NCBI GenBank assembly: GCA_965223025.1
Contig: CBDCVP010000021.1
Location: 496,001 to 560,000, forward strand
Length of the DNA: 64,000 bases
Direction of reading: 5' to 3'
DNA from: JABDMH01 sp965223025
GTDB taxonomy: Bacteria; Bacteroidota; Bacteroidia; Chitinophagales; Saprospiraceae
Every line of letters begins with the position of its first letter. Within the stretch, counting starts at the first letter, position 1. This document shows, piece by piece, positions 26,029 to 35,780 of the stretch. A program made the translations under genes and the position numbers. The notes under the pieces were generated by a model. The model was not told the DNA's origin, made no database searches, and was given only the letters and a program-made list of their open reading frames with translations.

Positions 26029-26167
26029 ATTTAACATCAGCTAAGACACAATGCCGACCTAGGAAGAAGTAACGTGATTGTTCAAGCTTTCATGTATATT
26101 TATGGAGTACTGCTCGAAATGGCAGTTCTGAGGCTGGCCGCCACTGCGCTTAGCCCTAGCGTTATAC
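26029..26167 (+). other. attC site 14 (139 bp), last of the array
   Basis: The left core ATTTAAC (exact RYYYAAC) and right core GTTATAC flank long arms, with AGCTAAGACACAATG pairing imperfectly with CACTGCGCTTAGCCCTAGC. The IS21-type-b element begins 11 bp after the right core; no attC is seen to the right. Confidence 0.85.
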
Positions 26168-26283
26168 ACCACTAAAATGTGGGTTGCCACTGAAAAGTGT
26201 ACCACTCTTGCCATTAAAAAATAGGCCGGTTAGCATAGGGTATCACATGATGGGTATCTGTCATATGATATTGATCTTTAACC

Positions 26284-27843
26284 ATGATAACTATGATGCA
26301 AAAACAAGAGCTGGTCATTAAGTACTTTCAACAAGGCATGTCAAAGCGGGCCATTGCCAAGTCGATGAATCTTCACAGAGATACAGTCACGCGCCACCTA
26401 AATGAGTACCAAAAGGAACGTGGCTCTCCGGATGCCGGAGTTGTAAATCCACCGAAGTACGATTGTTCAAGTCGGAAGAAGATCAAGTTGACAGAGGAGG
26501 TTTGTGTTCTGATCGGTGAATATCTGAAAGAAAATCAGCGCAAGCGAGCCACAGGTTTGGCCAAGCAGTGTATGGCAGGCACAGATATACACGAGGCGCT
26601 GTTGAAGTTGGGTTATCAGATCAGCTACTCAAGCGTGTGTCGTCACATCAGGCAGCACAAGCGCTTGTCCTCCGAAGTGTACATTAAGCAACATACGATA
26701 CCGGGCCGAGTGGCTGAGTTTGACTGGGGCGAAGTGCAGCTCAAGGTGGGTGATAAAGTTAAGCGATGCATGATGGCAGTGTTTACATTGGCACATTCCA
26801 ACTATCGATGGGCCTATATGTTTTACCGCCAAGATATGCCTAGTTTTCTATGGGCTCACGTCCTGTTTTTCCAACACATCAAAGGAGTAGTGGCTCAAGT
26901 CGTTTATGACAACATGAAGGTGGCAGTGGCCAAATGCACCATAAGGCAGTCTGATAAGAAACCGACCGAAGATTTACTCAAGCTATGTACCTATTACCAA
27001 TATGATTATCGGTTCTGCAATGTTGGTAAGGGCAATGAGAAAGGCAACGTAGAGAAAAGCGTAGAGTATGTACGAAGAAAAGCATTCTGTGATCTATATC
27101 AATTTGACTCACTCGATCAAGCCAATGCACACCTGGCCGACAAGCTTAATGAGCTTAATAATAGGACAGCAAAAGGACAACAAGCGACCATCAGTGAGCA
27201 ATTATCTGATGAGCAAAGCTACCTTGTTCCATTGCCAAGTGTTGGATACGAAGTGGGAATAATGCTATGGTGCAAGGTTGATAAATATCGTACCATACAA
27301 GTTGATCGTAACCACTACTCGGTTCCAGAGACTATTGTGGCTTCTATGGTTCAAATCAAGGTATTGCCCTTGCAAATCAAGATCCATGATTCGAAAGGAC
27401 ATGTTGTAGCAACCCACGAACGCCAACATGCTATTGGTCAATGGATTATTGATATTGATCACTACTGGAAAAGTTTAAAGACAAAACCTGGACTATCATC
27501 AGTTTTTCATGCACTTCCCATGAGCGTTGGAATGCAACAGGCTGATCCGCTAATCAAGAAAGTCTATCATCAGTTTTTCAGTGATCAGAATCGTGATTTT
27601 ATCGAGATCATGTTGTTTTGTCGCCAAAACAATGTGTCTTCTCAAGATTTGGAGAAAGTCATGCTTGAATGTCAACAGATCTTCTTGAACAGCTCACACA
27701 CTGCAGATCGAGTTATCCATTTATTGAATAGGTCTGGACAGGTTCAAGAGCCACATACGAGCATCAATGCCGATTCAATGTCCAGCGCCATAGCGCAACA
27801 ATGTCGCCAGCAATTAGCTGATATTCAAAACCTTCTTTGCTAA
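26284..27843 (+). CDS. istA: IstA transposase (IS21 type b)
   Basis: The 519-residue protein has an N-terminal helix-turn-helix (SKRAIAKSMNLHRDTVTRHL) and a DDE core with Asp in EFDWGEVQ, Asp in VVYDNMKVAV and Glu in KGNVEKSVEYV. The C-terminal region is normal in length. It differs clearly from the type-a IstA, so the two IS21 elements represent separate lineages. Confidence 0.94.
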   Translation: MITMMQKQELVIKYFQQGMSKRAIAKSMNLHRDTVTRHLNEYQKERGSPDAGVVNPPKYDCSSRKKIKLTEEVCVLIGEYLKENQRKRATGLAKQCMAGTDIHEALLKLGYQISYSSVCRHIRQHKRLSSEVYIKQHTIPGRVAEFDWGEVQLKVGDKVKRCMMAVFTLAHSNYRWAYMFYRQDMPSFLWAHVLFFQHIKGVVAQVVYDNMKVAVAKCTIRQSDKKPTEDLLKLCTYYQYDYRFCNVGKGNEKGNVEKSVEYVRRKAFCDLYQFDSLDQANAHLADKLNELNNRTAKGQQATISEQLSDEQSYLVPLPSVGYEVGIMLWCKVDKYRTIQVDRNHYSVPETIVASMVQIKVLPLQIKIHDSKGHVVATHERQHAIGQWIIDIDHYWKSLKTKPGLSSVFHALPMSVGMQQADPLIKKVYHQFFSDQNRDFIEIMLFCRQNNVSSQDLEKVMLECQQIFLNSSHTADRVIHLLNRSGQVQEPHTSINADSMSSAIAQQCRQQLADIQNLLC

Positions 27844-27857
27844 TTTATAAGACACCA

Positions 27858-28619
27858 ATGATGACAAAACAAGCTATTCACGATCAAATTCTATACTATT
27901 CTAAACAACTTAGATTACCAGCCTTTCGTAACGAGTACGAACATATGGCCAAACAATCAGCTTCGAATCGACAACCTTTCGAACATTATTTGCTCGATCT
28001 AATGAAAGTAGAATATGAGCAAAGAGCTGCTAGAAGAATAAAACAGCGTATCTCAAGGGCCAACTTTCCCTACAAGAAATTCTTAGCTGATATCATCGTA
28101 TCTGAACTGCCCGATGATGCACAGGCCAAAATTGACGATCTGGCTAGACTAGATTTTATCAAACAAGGACGCAATCTAATACTTGCAGGTAATCCCGGTA
28201 CTGGCAAAACACATATGGCAATTAGTCTGGCCATTCAAGCTTGTCAAAATGATTCCTCTGTTCTATTTACAACAGTCACCAGACTAATTACCCAGATTAA
28301 AGAATCTAGGTCCCAAAAATCTCTCAGAGTATTAGAATCCAGATTCGAAAAATACGATCTGGTGATCTGCGATGAATTTGGTTACGTCTCTTACGATAAA
28401 GATGCTGCTGAAATCCTATTCACACATCTCAGCTTAAGGGCTGGACTAAAGTCCATCATTATCACCACTAACTTAGGCTTTGACCGATGGTCTGAAATCT
28501 TCACAGACCAAGTTCTCACAGCTGCAATGGTTGATCGACTCACTCACAAAGCAGTTCTTATTAATATGAACGGAAAATCCTTCAGAGTAAAGGATTCTAA
28601 AAAACTCAATTCCATCTAA
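27858..28619 (+). CDS. istB: IstB ATPase (IS21 type b)
   Basis: The approximately 253-residue AAA+ protein has Walker A GNPGTGKTH and Walker B LVICDEFG. The C-terminal MVDRLTHKAVLINMNGKSFR is diagnostic of IstB. I prefer the ATG at 27858 (or 27861) over an in-frame TTG at 27837 that overlaps istA. Confidence 0.94.
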   Translation: MMTKQAIHDQILYYSKQLRLPAFRNEYEHMAKQSASNRQPFEHYLLDLMKVEYEQRAARRIKQRISRANFPYKKFLADIIVSELPDDAQAKIDDLARLDFIKQGRNLILAGNPGTGKTHMAISLAIQACQNDSSVLFTTVTRLITQIKESRSQKSLRVLESRFEKYDLVICDEFGYVSYDKDAAEILFTHLSLRAGLKSIIITTNLGFDRWSEIFTDQVLTAAMVDRLTHKAVLINMNGKSFRVKDSKKLNSI

Positions 28620-28716
28620 TAAAACACCAATATGAATCCCTTTTTTCTATTTTTACTCGTGCTTACTGGTACACTTTTCGGTGACAGAGTGGTACACTTT
28701 TCGGTGGCAACCCACA

Positions 28717-29274
28717 TTTGAGGATCTTAGACTGTCGGTATAGAGGCAAGTGATCCACGTATTTCTTAACCGCTATATCTGCAGCTAAGCTTGCACCGAT
28801 ATTGGACTTGGGAAAAGGATCATTTAATGGAGCTATGTGAAATCTGCCTTCCCCATCAATGTACTTAGGACGCAGTGTTTTGACCACATAGATCTTTGCA
28901 GGCCTAATTTCTAGTTTTTCACTTTCACGACAACCTATCTGATTCATTTGGGAAGTATCCACATCGGGTTCAATCGTTATGACTTCACGTGGCAGATGAG
29001 CTGGTATTTTTTTCCTGACTGGCTGGTTACCTTTTCTCTTCTTCTTCCTTTTTATGACCTCCTGTTCAACTTCCTCTTCCTTTGCAGATGCTTCTTCAAC
29101 GTTTTCAAATAATTCACCCTGCTGCTGAGATGTCGACGGAATAAATCTTTCTGATTTAGCACGATAAATAGCTTTCTTTAACTGGGCCAGCTCAAATTTT
29201 AATTGCTATATCTTTATACGTTGAGCACGATTAATTTCACATAATTCCTGGTAAGTGGGCTGTGCCGATTCCAT
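28717..29274 (-). pseudogene. IS66 transposase TnpC, N-terminal fragment with nonsense codon
   Basis: The frame starts MESAQPTYQELCEINRAQ. It has an in-frame TAG at codon 23 (29206-29208), then continues through the leucine-rich/linker part and the IRPAKIYVVKTLRPKY and YVDHLPLYRQ motifs of IS66 transposases. It breaks off in the IS21-b terminal repeat. The DDE core is absent. Confidence 0.9.
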
Positions 29275-29336
29275 ATTCTAAAATACAAAATCATATGCAC
29301 TTTATTACTAATATTTGGTCAAATATTTGTAGTTAC

Positions 29337-29702
29337 TTATGCCCTTTTATGCGCTGAACCTTCATAGCGTTTTCGAAGTTTTATTCCCTTGAGCTTAACG
29401 CCTTCCAGCATCATCAACAGTGTCCGGATGCTTATTTGCTGGGTAGTGGTTGTGGCATCCCACTCAGGCAGTTCTAGAGAGCCTGATGACAACTTTTTGT
29501 AGAATATCACAAATCCAGTACGGTCCCAGATCAACACCTTGATCAGAGTCCTGCGCTTATTTATAAAAATAAAACCATCACCATTTAACAAATCCTTCTT
29601 CATCTCATTGATCACCAAACCCGATAGCCCAGCAAAGCTCTTCCTCATGTCTGTTGCCGCTCGATATAAGAAATATCTGTGTGCTACTGGGACTCCTAGC
29701 AT
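29337..29702 (-). CDS. tnpB: IS66 Orf2-like protein TnpB
   Basis: The 121-residue protein has the IS66 Orf2 pattern: RYFLYRAATDMRKSFAGLSG, FIFINKRRTLIKVLIWDRTG and FVIFYKKLSSGSLELP. It overlaps the upstream gene by 7 bp. It is an accessory protein of IS66 transposition; the frame is intact although the element is broken. Confidence 0.93.
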   Translation of the reverse strand: MLGVPVAHRYFLYRAATDMRKSFAGLSGLVINEMKKDLLNGDGFIFINKRRTLIKVLIWDRTGFVIFYKKLSSGSLELPEWDATTTTQQISIRTLLMMLEGVKLKGIKLRKRYEGSAHKRA

Positions 29703-29989
29703 GGCAACTCCAGGATGGACCGTAGGTAATCTATGGGAACCAATGTGGTAAATGCAAGCCGCTTGCCATTGGGTAGCTCTATTTCCATCGCCGTATTAGC
29801 AGAGCTCCCCCTCATGCTCAATGCAATGAACGACGAATGGGTGCCCTTGCTCTTTCTGTATTTATTGCGCCAGTAGTGAAAGGTACACTCTTTTAGATCT
29901 GTCTCTCTGAGTAGATCCTCCTTGCTTGACACCCCTTGCTCATAGCGCTCAATCAATGGAAACATCTCGGTTGCTGTCCGCCTTCTCAT
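29696..29989 (-). CDS. tnpA: IS66 Orf1-like protein TnpA
   Basis: The 97-residue protein has an N-terminal helix-turn-helix-like part (MFPLIERYEQGVSSKEDL, then CTFHYWRNKYRK) and a C-terminal MEIELPNGKRLAF motif shared with IS66 OrfA proteins of Bacteroidota. It is translationally coupled to tnpB. Confidence 0.85.
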   Translation of the reverse strand: MRRRTATEMFPLIERYEQGVSSKEDLLRETDLKECTFHYWRNKYRKSKGTHSSFIALSMRGSSANTAMEIELPNGKRLAFTTLVPIDYLRSILELPC

Positions 29990-30066
29990 CTTATTATATA
30001 TTTTTTACCCCCCTAAGATCCCTGTTGTTTCTTGATTACACAATATGCTCGTACCTGATCGCTTAC

Positions 30067-30184
30067 ATGACTGCGATTCGAATCACAGAGAAAGCTAAAG
30101 AAGATCTGCGGAGTATTTTGGAATTATACATATGACACCTGGTCTGAGAAACAGGCTGAGAAAAATCTGATGGAACCTTGCTAA
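30067..30184 (+). pseudogene. ParE/RelE-type toxin remnant
   Basis: MTAIRITEKAKEDLRSI continues, after removing one T from the TTTT run at about 30116, as WNYTYDTWSEKQAEKNL and ends in a stop after 38 residues. This is the typical ParE N-terminus (SxKAKxDLxxIWxYTxxxWGxxQA). The frameshift and the missing C-terminal half make it a relic. No antitoxin gene is adjacent. Confidence 0.7.
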
Positions 30185-30195
30185 TCCACGCTTGC

Positions 30196-30426
30196 CTACT
30201 CCTCCTTTTTCGGCACTGGATCAAAGCCATGACCACCCCAGGGGTGACATCGAGATATACGCTTCAGCCCTAACCATGTGCCTTTCAGCACTCCCCACTC
30301 CTGAATGGCTTCGATGACATAATGGGAGCAGGTGGGTTCAAATCGGCAAGATTTGCCCAAAAGGGGGGAGATGGCTACCTGATAGAATCTGATGGGAAAT
30401 ATGAAGATTTTTTTCAGCCACATCAC
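30196..30426 (-). CDS. yidD: Membrane protein insertion efficiency factor YidD
   Basis: The 76-residue protein has the YidD pattern: FPIRFYQVAISPLLGKSCRF, then EPTCSHYVIEAIQEWG and RISRCHPWGGHGFDPVP. It is a small inner-membrane-associated protein that supports YidC-dependent insertion. It overlaps the upstream DUF6702 gene by 4 bp. This is the first clear core gene to the right of the mobile region. Confidence 0.96.
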   Translation of the reverse strand: MMWLKKIFIFPIRFYQVAISPLLGKSCRFEPTCSHYVIEAIQEWGVLKGTWLGLKRISRCHPWGGHGFDPVPKKEE

Positions 30427-30932
30427 TTCAAGGTTAAGGTGAGTTCAGTTCGATCCTTGTCCAGCAGTACAAACTTTCTCAGGCCAGCGGCGGTGAAAAC
30501 GACCATATTCTGCTGGTCATCAAATATCTCGGTTAGTACTTTATTTTGAATAGAAACTTCTCTTGGATGCTCAATGTCAACGCCTTCAAGATAGCACCAA
30601 AGGGCCAATAGGTCCGGACTTTCTTCTTTGCCTATGAAATTGAGTTTGACTGGCAATCCATTAACCACCAGGGCAAAATGCTGATTGAGATAAGCACCTA
30701 TGTACTCATCTGCTCGTCGATGCTCCAAGGATGTGCTCAGGTGTAGGGTGTCCACGCCGCTTTCGATGATGGCTTGCTCCAAATCGTCGATAAACACATG
30801 TAGACTCACTTCCAGCGTGTGTCGGCTATCATTGTAATGCACTTCGGTCTTGCTCATGTGAAAATCATGGAGCACCTCACTGGGATGGCTGAATAGATGG
30901 AGAAATGTCAATAGAAGCAGCAGCATATCCAT
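30423..30932 (-). CDS. DUF6702 family protein
   Basis: The 169-residue exported protein has an N-terminal signal-like helix (MDMLLLLLTFLHLFSHP) and the typical HDFHMSKTEVHYNDSRHTLEV start of the mature part, followed by LEVSLHVFIDDLEQAI. This Bacteroidota-specific family has no known function; it resembles the N-terminal domains of HupE/GldJ-neighbour proteins only loosely. It is coupled to yidD. Confidence 0.8.
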   Translation of the reverse strand: MDMLLLLLTFLHLFSHPSEVLHDFHMSKTEVHYNDSRHTLEVSLHVFIDDLEQAIIESGVDTLHLSTSLEHRRADEYIGAYLNQHFALVVNGLPVKLNFIGKEESPDLLALWCYLEGVDIEHPREVSIQNKVLTEIFDDQQNMVVFTAAGLRKFVLLDKDRTELTLTLK

Positions 30933-31110
30933 AAATCTGATCTTGCTAGATCACCCATAACTGGTCACCCAGCAGTGATCTCATGCAGTAAAACGTCTGC
31001 AACGTGAAAGTCTATCCACAAATGATCAAAAAATTGGCAGCCTCCAAGACTTCCTCAGGTATTTTTCCAACTAAAAGTGAAATTCAACCCACCATCGTAT
31101 CAAGATCATG

Positions 31111-32418
31111 TCAATAGCGATAGTAGTCAGGCTTGTAGGGACCTTCCTTATTAACACCCAGATACCCAGCTTGCTCATCGGTCAGCTCGTCCAATTCCAC
31201 CCCAATTTTTGCTAGGTGCAATCTCGCTACTTCTTCATCCAAGTGCTTGGGCAGCATATATACCTTATTTTCATAGCGATCACTATGTTTCCATAGCTCC
31301 AACTGTGCCAACACCTGGTTGGTAAAGGAGTTGGACATCACAAAGGAAGGGTGACCGGTGGCACAGCCGAGATTTACCAGTCTACCTTCGGCTAGAAGGA
31401 TGATGTCCTTGCCATCGACGGTATATTTATCGACTTGCGGTTTGATTTCGACTTTTTGAGCATTTTGATTGAGCCAGGCAACATCGATTTCATTATCAAA
31501 ATGTCCGATATTACAAACGATCGTCTTGTCTTTCATCTGCTGGTAATGTGTTGATCGCACCACATCTTTGCAACCAGTGGCTGTGACAATAATGTTGGCT
31601 TCTGCAACAGCATCGCTCATTTTCTTCACTTCATATCCGTCCATAGCTGCTTGAAGGGCACAGATCGGGTCAATCTCAGACACAATAACCCGGCAGCCAG
31701 CACCGCGTAGAGAAGCAGCAGATCCCTTGCCCACATCGCCATAACCAGCTACCAACGCCACTTTACCCGCCATCATAATGTCTGTAGCACGCCGAATAGC
31801 ATCTACACAGGATTCCTTACAACCGTACTTGTTATCAAATTTTGATTTAGTAACAGAATCGTTTACGTTGATGGCTGGCAGTGGAAGAGTTCCATTCTTC
31901 ACGCGATCGTAAAGACGATGTACCCCTGTGGTAGTCTCTTCACTTAATCCTTTGATATTTCCTACCAACTCAGGATAGCGATCTAGCACCATGTTGGTCA
32001 GATCACCTCCGTCATCAAGGATCATATTCAGTGGCTTGCCGCCGGGGAAAGCAAAGAGTGTCTGCTCGATGCACCAATCAAATTCCTCTTCGTTCATGCC
32101 TTTCCAAGCAAAAACAGGAATTCCCGCATCGGCTATGGCAGCAGCAGCATGATCCTGCGTCGAGAAGATGTTGCAGGATGACCAGGATACTTCTGCACCA
32201 AGCTCTATCAGAGTCTCAATCAACACGGCGGTTTGGATGGTCATATGCAAGCAGCCAGCAATTCTGGCACCTGCTAGCGGTTTTTCTGCTCCATACTGGG
32301 TCCGCAGCGACATCAGACCTGGCATTTCGGCTTCTGCCAGCTCCATTTCAAGGCGGCCCCAAGAAGCGAGGGAGATATCTTTTACTTTATAGCTAAGCTT
32401 TTCTGTGGTTGAACTCAT
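31111..32418 (-). CDS. ahcY: Adenosylhomocysteinase (S-adenosyl-L-homocysteine hydrolase)
   Basis: This 435-residue NAD-dependent enzyme splits S-adenosylhomocysteine to adenosine and homocysteine in the activated methyl cycle. It shows the substrate-binding segments HMTIQTAVLIETL, CNIFSTQDHAAAA and NVNDSVTKSKFDN, and the NAD fold GYGDVGKG. The C-terminal ends KPDYYRY, as in all AhcY proteins (Lys-Tyr contacting NAD across the dimer). It is full length and monocistronic here. I see no SAH riboswitch in the upstream 60 bp. Confidence 0.98.
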   Translation of the reverse strand: MSSTTEKLSYKVKDISLASWGRLEMELAEAEMPGLMSLRTQYGAEKPLAGARIAGCLHMTIQTAVLIETLIELGAEVSWSSCNIFSTQDHAAAAIADAGIPVFAWKGMNEEEFDWCIEQTLFAFPGGKPLNMILDDGGDLTNMVLDRYPELVGNIKGLSEETTTGVHRLYDRVKNGTLPLPAINVNDSVTKSKFDNKYGCKESCVDAIRRATDIMMAGKVALVAGYGDVGKGSAASLRGAGCRVIVSEIDPICALQAAMDGYEVKKMSDAVAEANIIVTATGCKDVVRSTHYQQMKDKTIVCNIGHFDNEIDVAWLNQNAQKVEIKPQVDKYTVDGKDIILLAEGRLVNLGCATGHPSFVMSNSFTNQVLAQLELWKHSDRYENKVYMLPKHLDEEVARLHLAKIGVELDELTDEQAGYLGVNKEGPYKPDYYRY

Positions 32419-33214
32419 TGTCTCTAAAGATCTATTTTGATTGAAGAATGCGAAATTACAAATTCCTAACGTTTCAGCTCGCGTGAATGATATCTTGGTG
32501 TGTATGACAAATTTCCCTCAAGCAGCAGCTCGAATGGCATTTCTTAAGCGATGGCCATTGATCAGCCACACGAAAGTACTTTAGGTCATCCATTGCCTGG
32601 GCACCCTGTATGGACCAATCTTGACCTAAAGGCTTCATGCCTGTGTGAAGTGCCTGCGATGAATGGCTTATCAGCAACTTGTCAGCAAGCCTGACGAATA
32701 GAAAAATCGTCGAGGGCAGCTCGCCAAATTCCTCGATCTGGATATGAGTCTGTTTCTTCCGTCATGTCAATAATTCTGCCGCCTTGCCTCCTCCTTTGAA
32801 CTCCTAATTGATTTTCTTTGATGTGATCATTTCGATTGAAAAAGATCTTGATGCCGTCTTTGCGCTCTCAGTATACAGTGGAGAGGAGTAAAGCGATGAT
32901 CAAAGAAGTGTACATGGTGTTCTGACCCTTAAGTATTTAATAGATGATAGGATTTTGGAAGAGGCTTATTATAATCGGTTTTATAATATTACTCTGAGTA
33001 GAACACGATATGCAGAACATGTAGGTGAGATCACAATAAACGGTAGGCAGTTGCACATTAAGTTCTCCTGTGCGGTTACGTACGCTCGGTGTGCGATTTC
33101 GTACGATTTTGGTGTATGCCATAACACGGATTTATTTTAAATCGTTGATTGCGAGTATTCTGTGTTTTTGGCATATATTTTCGAGTAATTACTGAGTGTG
33201 ATATTGGAATCGAT
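32419..33214. other. Intergenic region without recognisable gene
   Basis: About 800 bp between ahcY and the permease pseudogene. Open frames of 60-67 codons occur on both strands but none resembles a protein I know. The stretch near 32810-32900 reads like the end of a decayed gene (IEKDLDAVFALSVYSGEE before a stop). I see no RNA gene. Confidence 0.5.
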
Positions 33215-35562
33215 ATGATCGGGAGATACGTCCGAATTGCTTGGCGCACTTTGTGGCGCGATAGATTTTACTCACTGATTAATGGAGTGGGACTGACCAT
33301 TGGTATGGCAGCTGCTTTGCTAATTTTTCTTTGGGTGTTTGACGAATTATCATTTGACAACTTCCATCACAAGAGAGACCGCATCTTCCGTGTACTGACG
33401 ACTTGGACTTTCGGGGGAAATGAGGAAATTGGTGCATCAGTATCGGCACCATTTGCTGACGCCGCCAGGGATAAGATTCCTGAGATCGATAAGATCAACC
33501 GGATGTTTGGTCTTTGGGATGCAGTATTACTGAACGGAGATCAGCGATTTGATGTCGATGAGGCATACTTAGTTGATCGTGAATTTCTCGATATTTTTGA
33601 TTTTCAATTCCTGCATGGCAATGCGGAAACATCCTTTAAGACACCAGACGAGCTCATCGTCACCGAGAGTTTGGCTAAGAGGATATTTCAAAAGACCGAC
33701 GTCGTCGGACAGCGATTAAAATTCAGTGATAAGCTGGAATTGGTGGTGAGTGGAGTGCTGAAAGACATTCCATCTAACTCTCACCTCCAGTTTGAATTGT
33801 TAATTCCCTTCCGAAGAAATGTGGAGAAACTCATCGGTGCTGGCAGTCTTAGTGGGAATGTCCGAAATTTTCCGTGTTATTTATTGTTAAGACCTGGAAT
33901 AAGTGTAGATCATGTTGAAGAGAAATTGACTGCATTACCCCCTGAAAGCAATTACGCAGTGCCCTATCATTTGCAAAAATTATCTGATGTCTACTTAGAT
34001 TCAGATGCTCTTTCCTACAGTGGTGTGGCAAGGGGAAATTTGATGTATATCAAATTCATAGGAATCATTGGAGTTTTGATCCTACTGATGGCTTGCATCA
34101 ATTATGTGAATTTAAACACTGCAAGATCGACCTACAGGGTGAAGGCTGCCAGCATACGTAAATCATCGGTGCATCGCGAAGACATCTCTTCCATCAGTTT
34201 ATGGTGGAGACTGCAGTATTGGTACTAACTGCTAGTGTCACAGCCTTGCTGTTTGCACAATCTTGTCTTTATGCTTTTAAGGAATTGGCTGGTAAACCAC
34301 GTATTGATGGCCAGATTATACAGTCTGAGTTCCTTTTGATCATCGGCATCACAGCGGTGGCCACCCTGGTGCTTTCTGGCCTCCAGCCAGCATGGCAGCT
34401 TTCTGGCTTCAAACCGTTAGAAGCTCTTGGTGCAGTCCGTCGCAATAGTCAAAAAGTGCTGCTGCGTCGCGCACTGGTTATTTTTCAATTCTCTTGTTCT
34501 GTGGCGCTGATTTTTTGCACTGTAGTGATGCTTATGCAAATGAAATTTCTTCGAAATAAGAATTTGGGACTTGATTATGAGCAGGTGTTTTCTTTTTTAC
34601 TCACTGAGCATGCAGACCGTGGTGAAGTTCAGCGGGCATTGATGGAGATCCCAGCCATCACCGATATTACGCTCAGTGACAACTCCATCGTGAATTTGGG
34701 AGCTCGATATGGTGGATTCACCTACGAGGGTAAACCTGAAGATTTTAATCCCTATTTATGGAGAATAGCAGTAGATGAAAATTTTCATAGTTTTTTCGAT
34801 ATCAAGATGAGTGAGGGACGGTGGTTTCTACCAGGTAACCATGACACCACTTCTTTCATTATAAACGAAACCGCAGTAAAGGAGCTTCAAATGGAATCAC
34901 CCATAGGGACACCCATGACTTTCGGAGGCGTGACGGGCATGATTGTGGGTGTGGTGCAAGATTTTCATTTTCGATCCTTACACGAAGAGGTGGAGCAATT
35001 GATCATGGTGCAAAATCCTGCCTATATGCCCAGAGTTTACGTAAAGACGACTGGGACACAGGTGGAAAATGCCATTGCTGCTGCAGAGAAAGTCTTTCTA
35101 AGTCATGAGCCTTATCAGGTGTTTGACTACACTTTTCTGGACAAATCTTTTCAGCGATTGTATCAGGCTGAAAACCGGGCGTCGACGATTTTTCTTCTCT
35201 TTGCATGTCTGGCCATTCTCATCTCTTGCTTGGGTATGATTGGTCTGACCGCATATGCTACCGAGCGGCGAAAGAAGGAGGTGAGCATTCGAAAAGTACT
35301 TGGAGCCTCGATAAGTGGTCTCTTATTTCTGCTTAGCAAGGATTTTCTAAAGTTGGTGTTCTTTTCCATCATACTTACTTGTCCCATTGCCTGGTACATG
35401 ATGCAGACTTGGCTGCGAAATTTTGCCTACCACATTGAGTTAAGATGGTGGATCGTGCTTATCACTGGATTGATAATAGTGGGAATATCATTGACAACTG
35501 TAGGTTTTCAAACAATCAAAGCAGCCATTGCCAACCCGACCAGAACTTTGATGAGGGAATAG
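33215..35562 (+). pseudogene. FtsX/MacB-type ABC transporter permease, frameshifted
   Basis: The start MIGRYVRIAWRTLWRDRFYS leads into TM1 and a MacB periplasmic core domain (FRVLTTWTFGGNEEIG...). Next is TM2 with NYVNLNTARSTYRVKAASIRK. There one A is missing in CGTAAATC (about 34160); restoring it gives KIIGASRRHLFHQFMVE and continues into the second half with two more TMs, a second periplasmic domain and the terminal KEVSIRKVLGAS. The joined protein of about 782 residues is the normal size for Bacteroidota FtsX-like permeases with two repeats. No ATP-binding partner gene is adjacent. The frameshift may be real or a base-calling error. Confidence 0.88.
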
Positions 35563-35780
35563 TTTAGGCTGCTATCGTCTAACTAAAAATTTTCTCTATC
35601 TGTAAAGAGAGTAGGAGTGTTAGTTGTCAGAGGTACACAATCAAAAATGGTGGTAGTGCATAATAATCCGCACTCATCATACCCAATTGTTCATCAATGT
35701 CTAGAGCTTATTCCGGTTTAATTTCTATTTTGGGACGATGTTTAATAGAAATTCTCAGGATCATTAAAACGAGCTGAAAA

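Larger units (their letters stand above)
26178..28716 (+). mobile_element. IS21-family element, type b
   Basis: The terminal inverted repeats TGTGGGTTGCCAC and GTGGCAACCCACA extend inward through GAAAAGTGTACCACTC. The repeat is partly duplicated inside the right end (GGTACACTTTTCGGTG twice). Intact istA and istB are present. I see no target duplication: the left flank is cassette sequence and the right flank is a broken IS66 tnpC, so one side was probably rearranged. Confidence 0.92.
28717..30010 (-). mobile_element. IS66-family element remnant
   Basis: Three genes in the order tnpA-like, tnpB, tnpC on the minus strand form the IS66 layout. The tnpC part is truncated by the IS21-b end at 28717 and carries a stop. 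The outer end near 30010 is not defined because I cannot see its inverted repeat. Confidence 0.85.

Noticed and set aside
32474..32677. 67-codon minus-strand frame downstream-facing ahcY
   Set aside because: No similarity, no ribosome-binding site, and low-quality residue composition; treated as noncoding.
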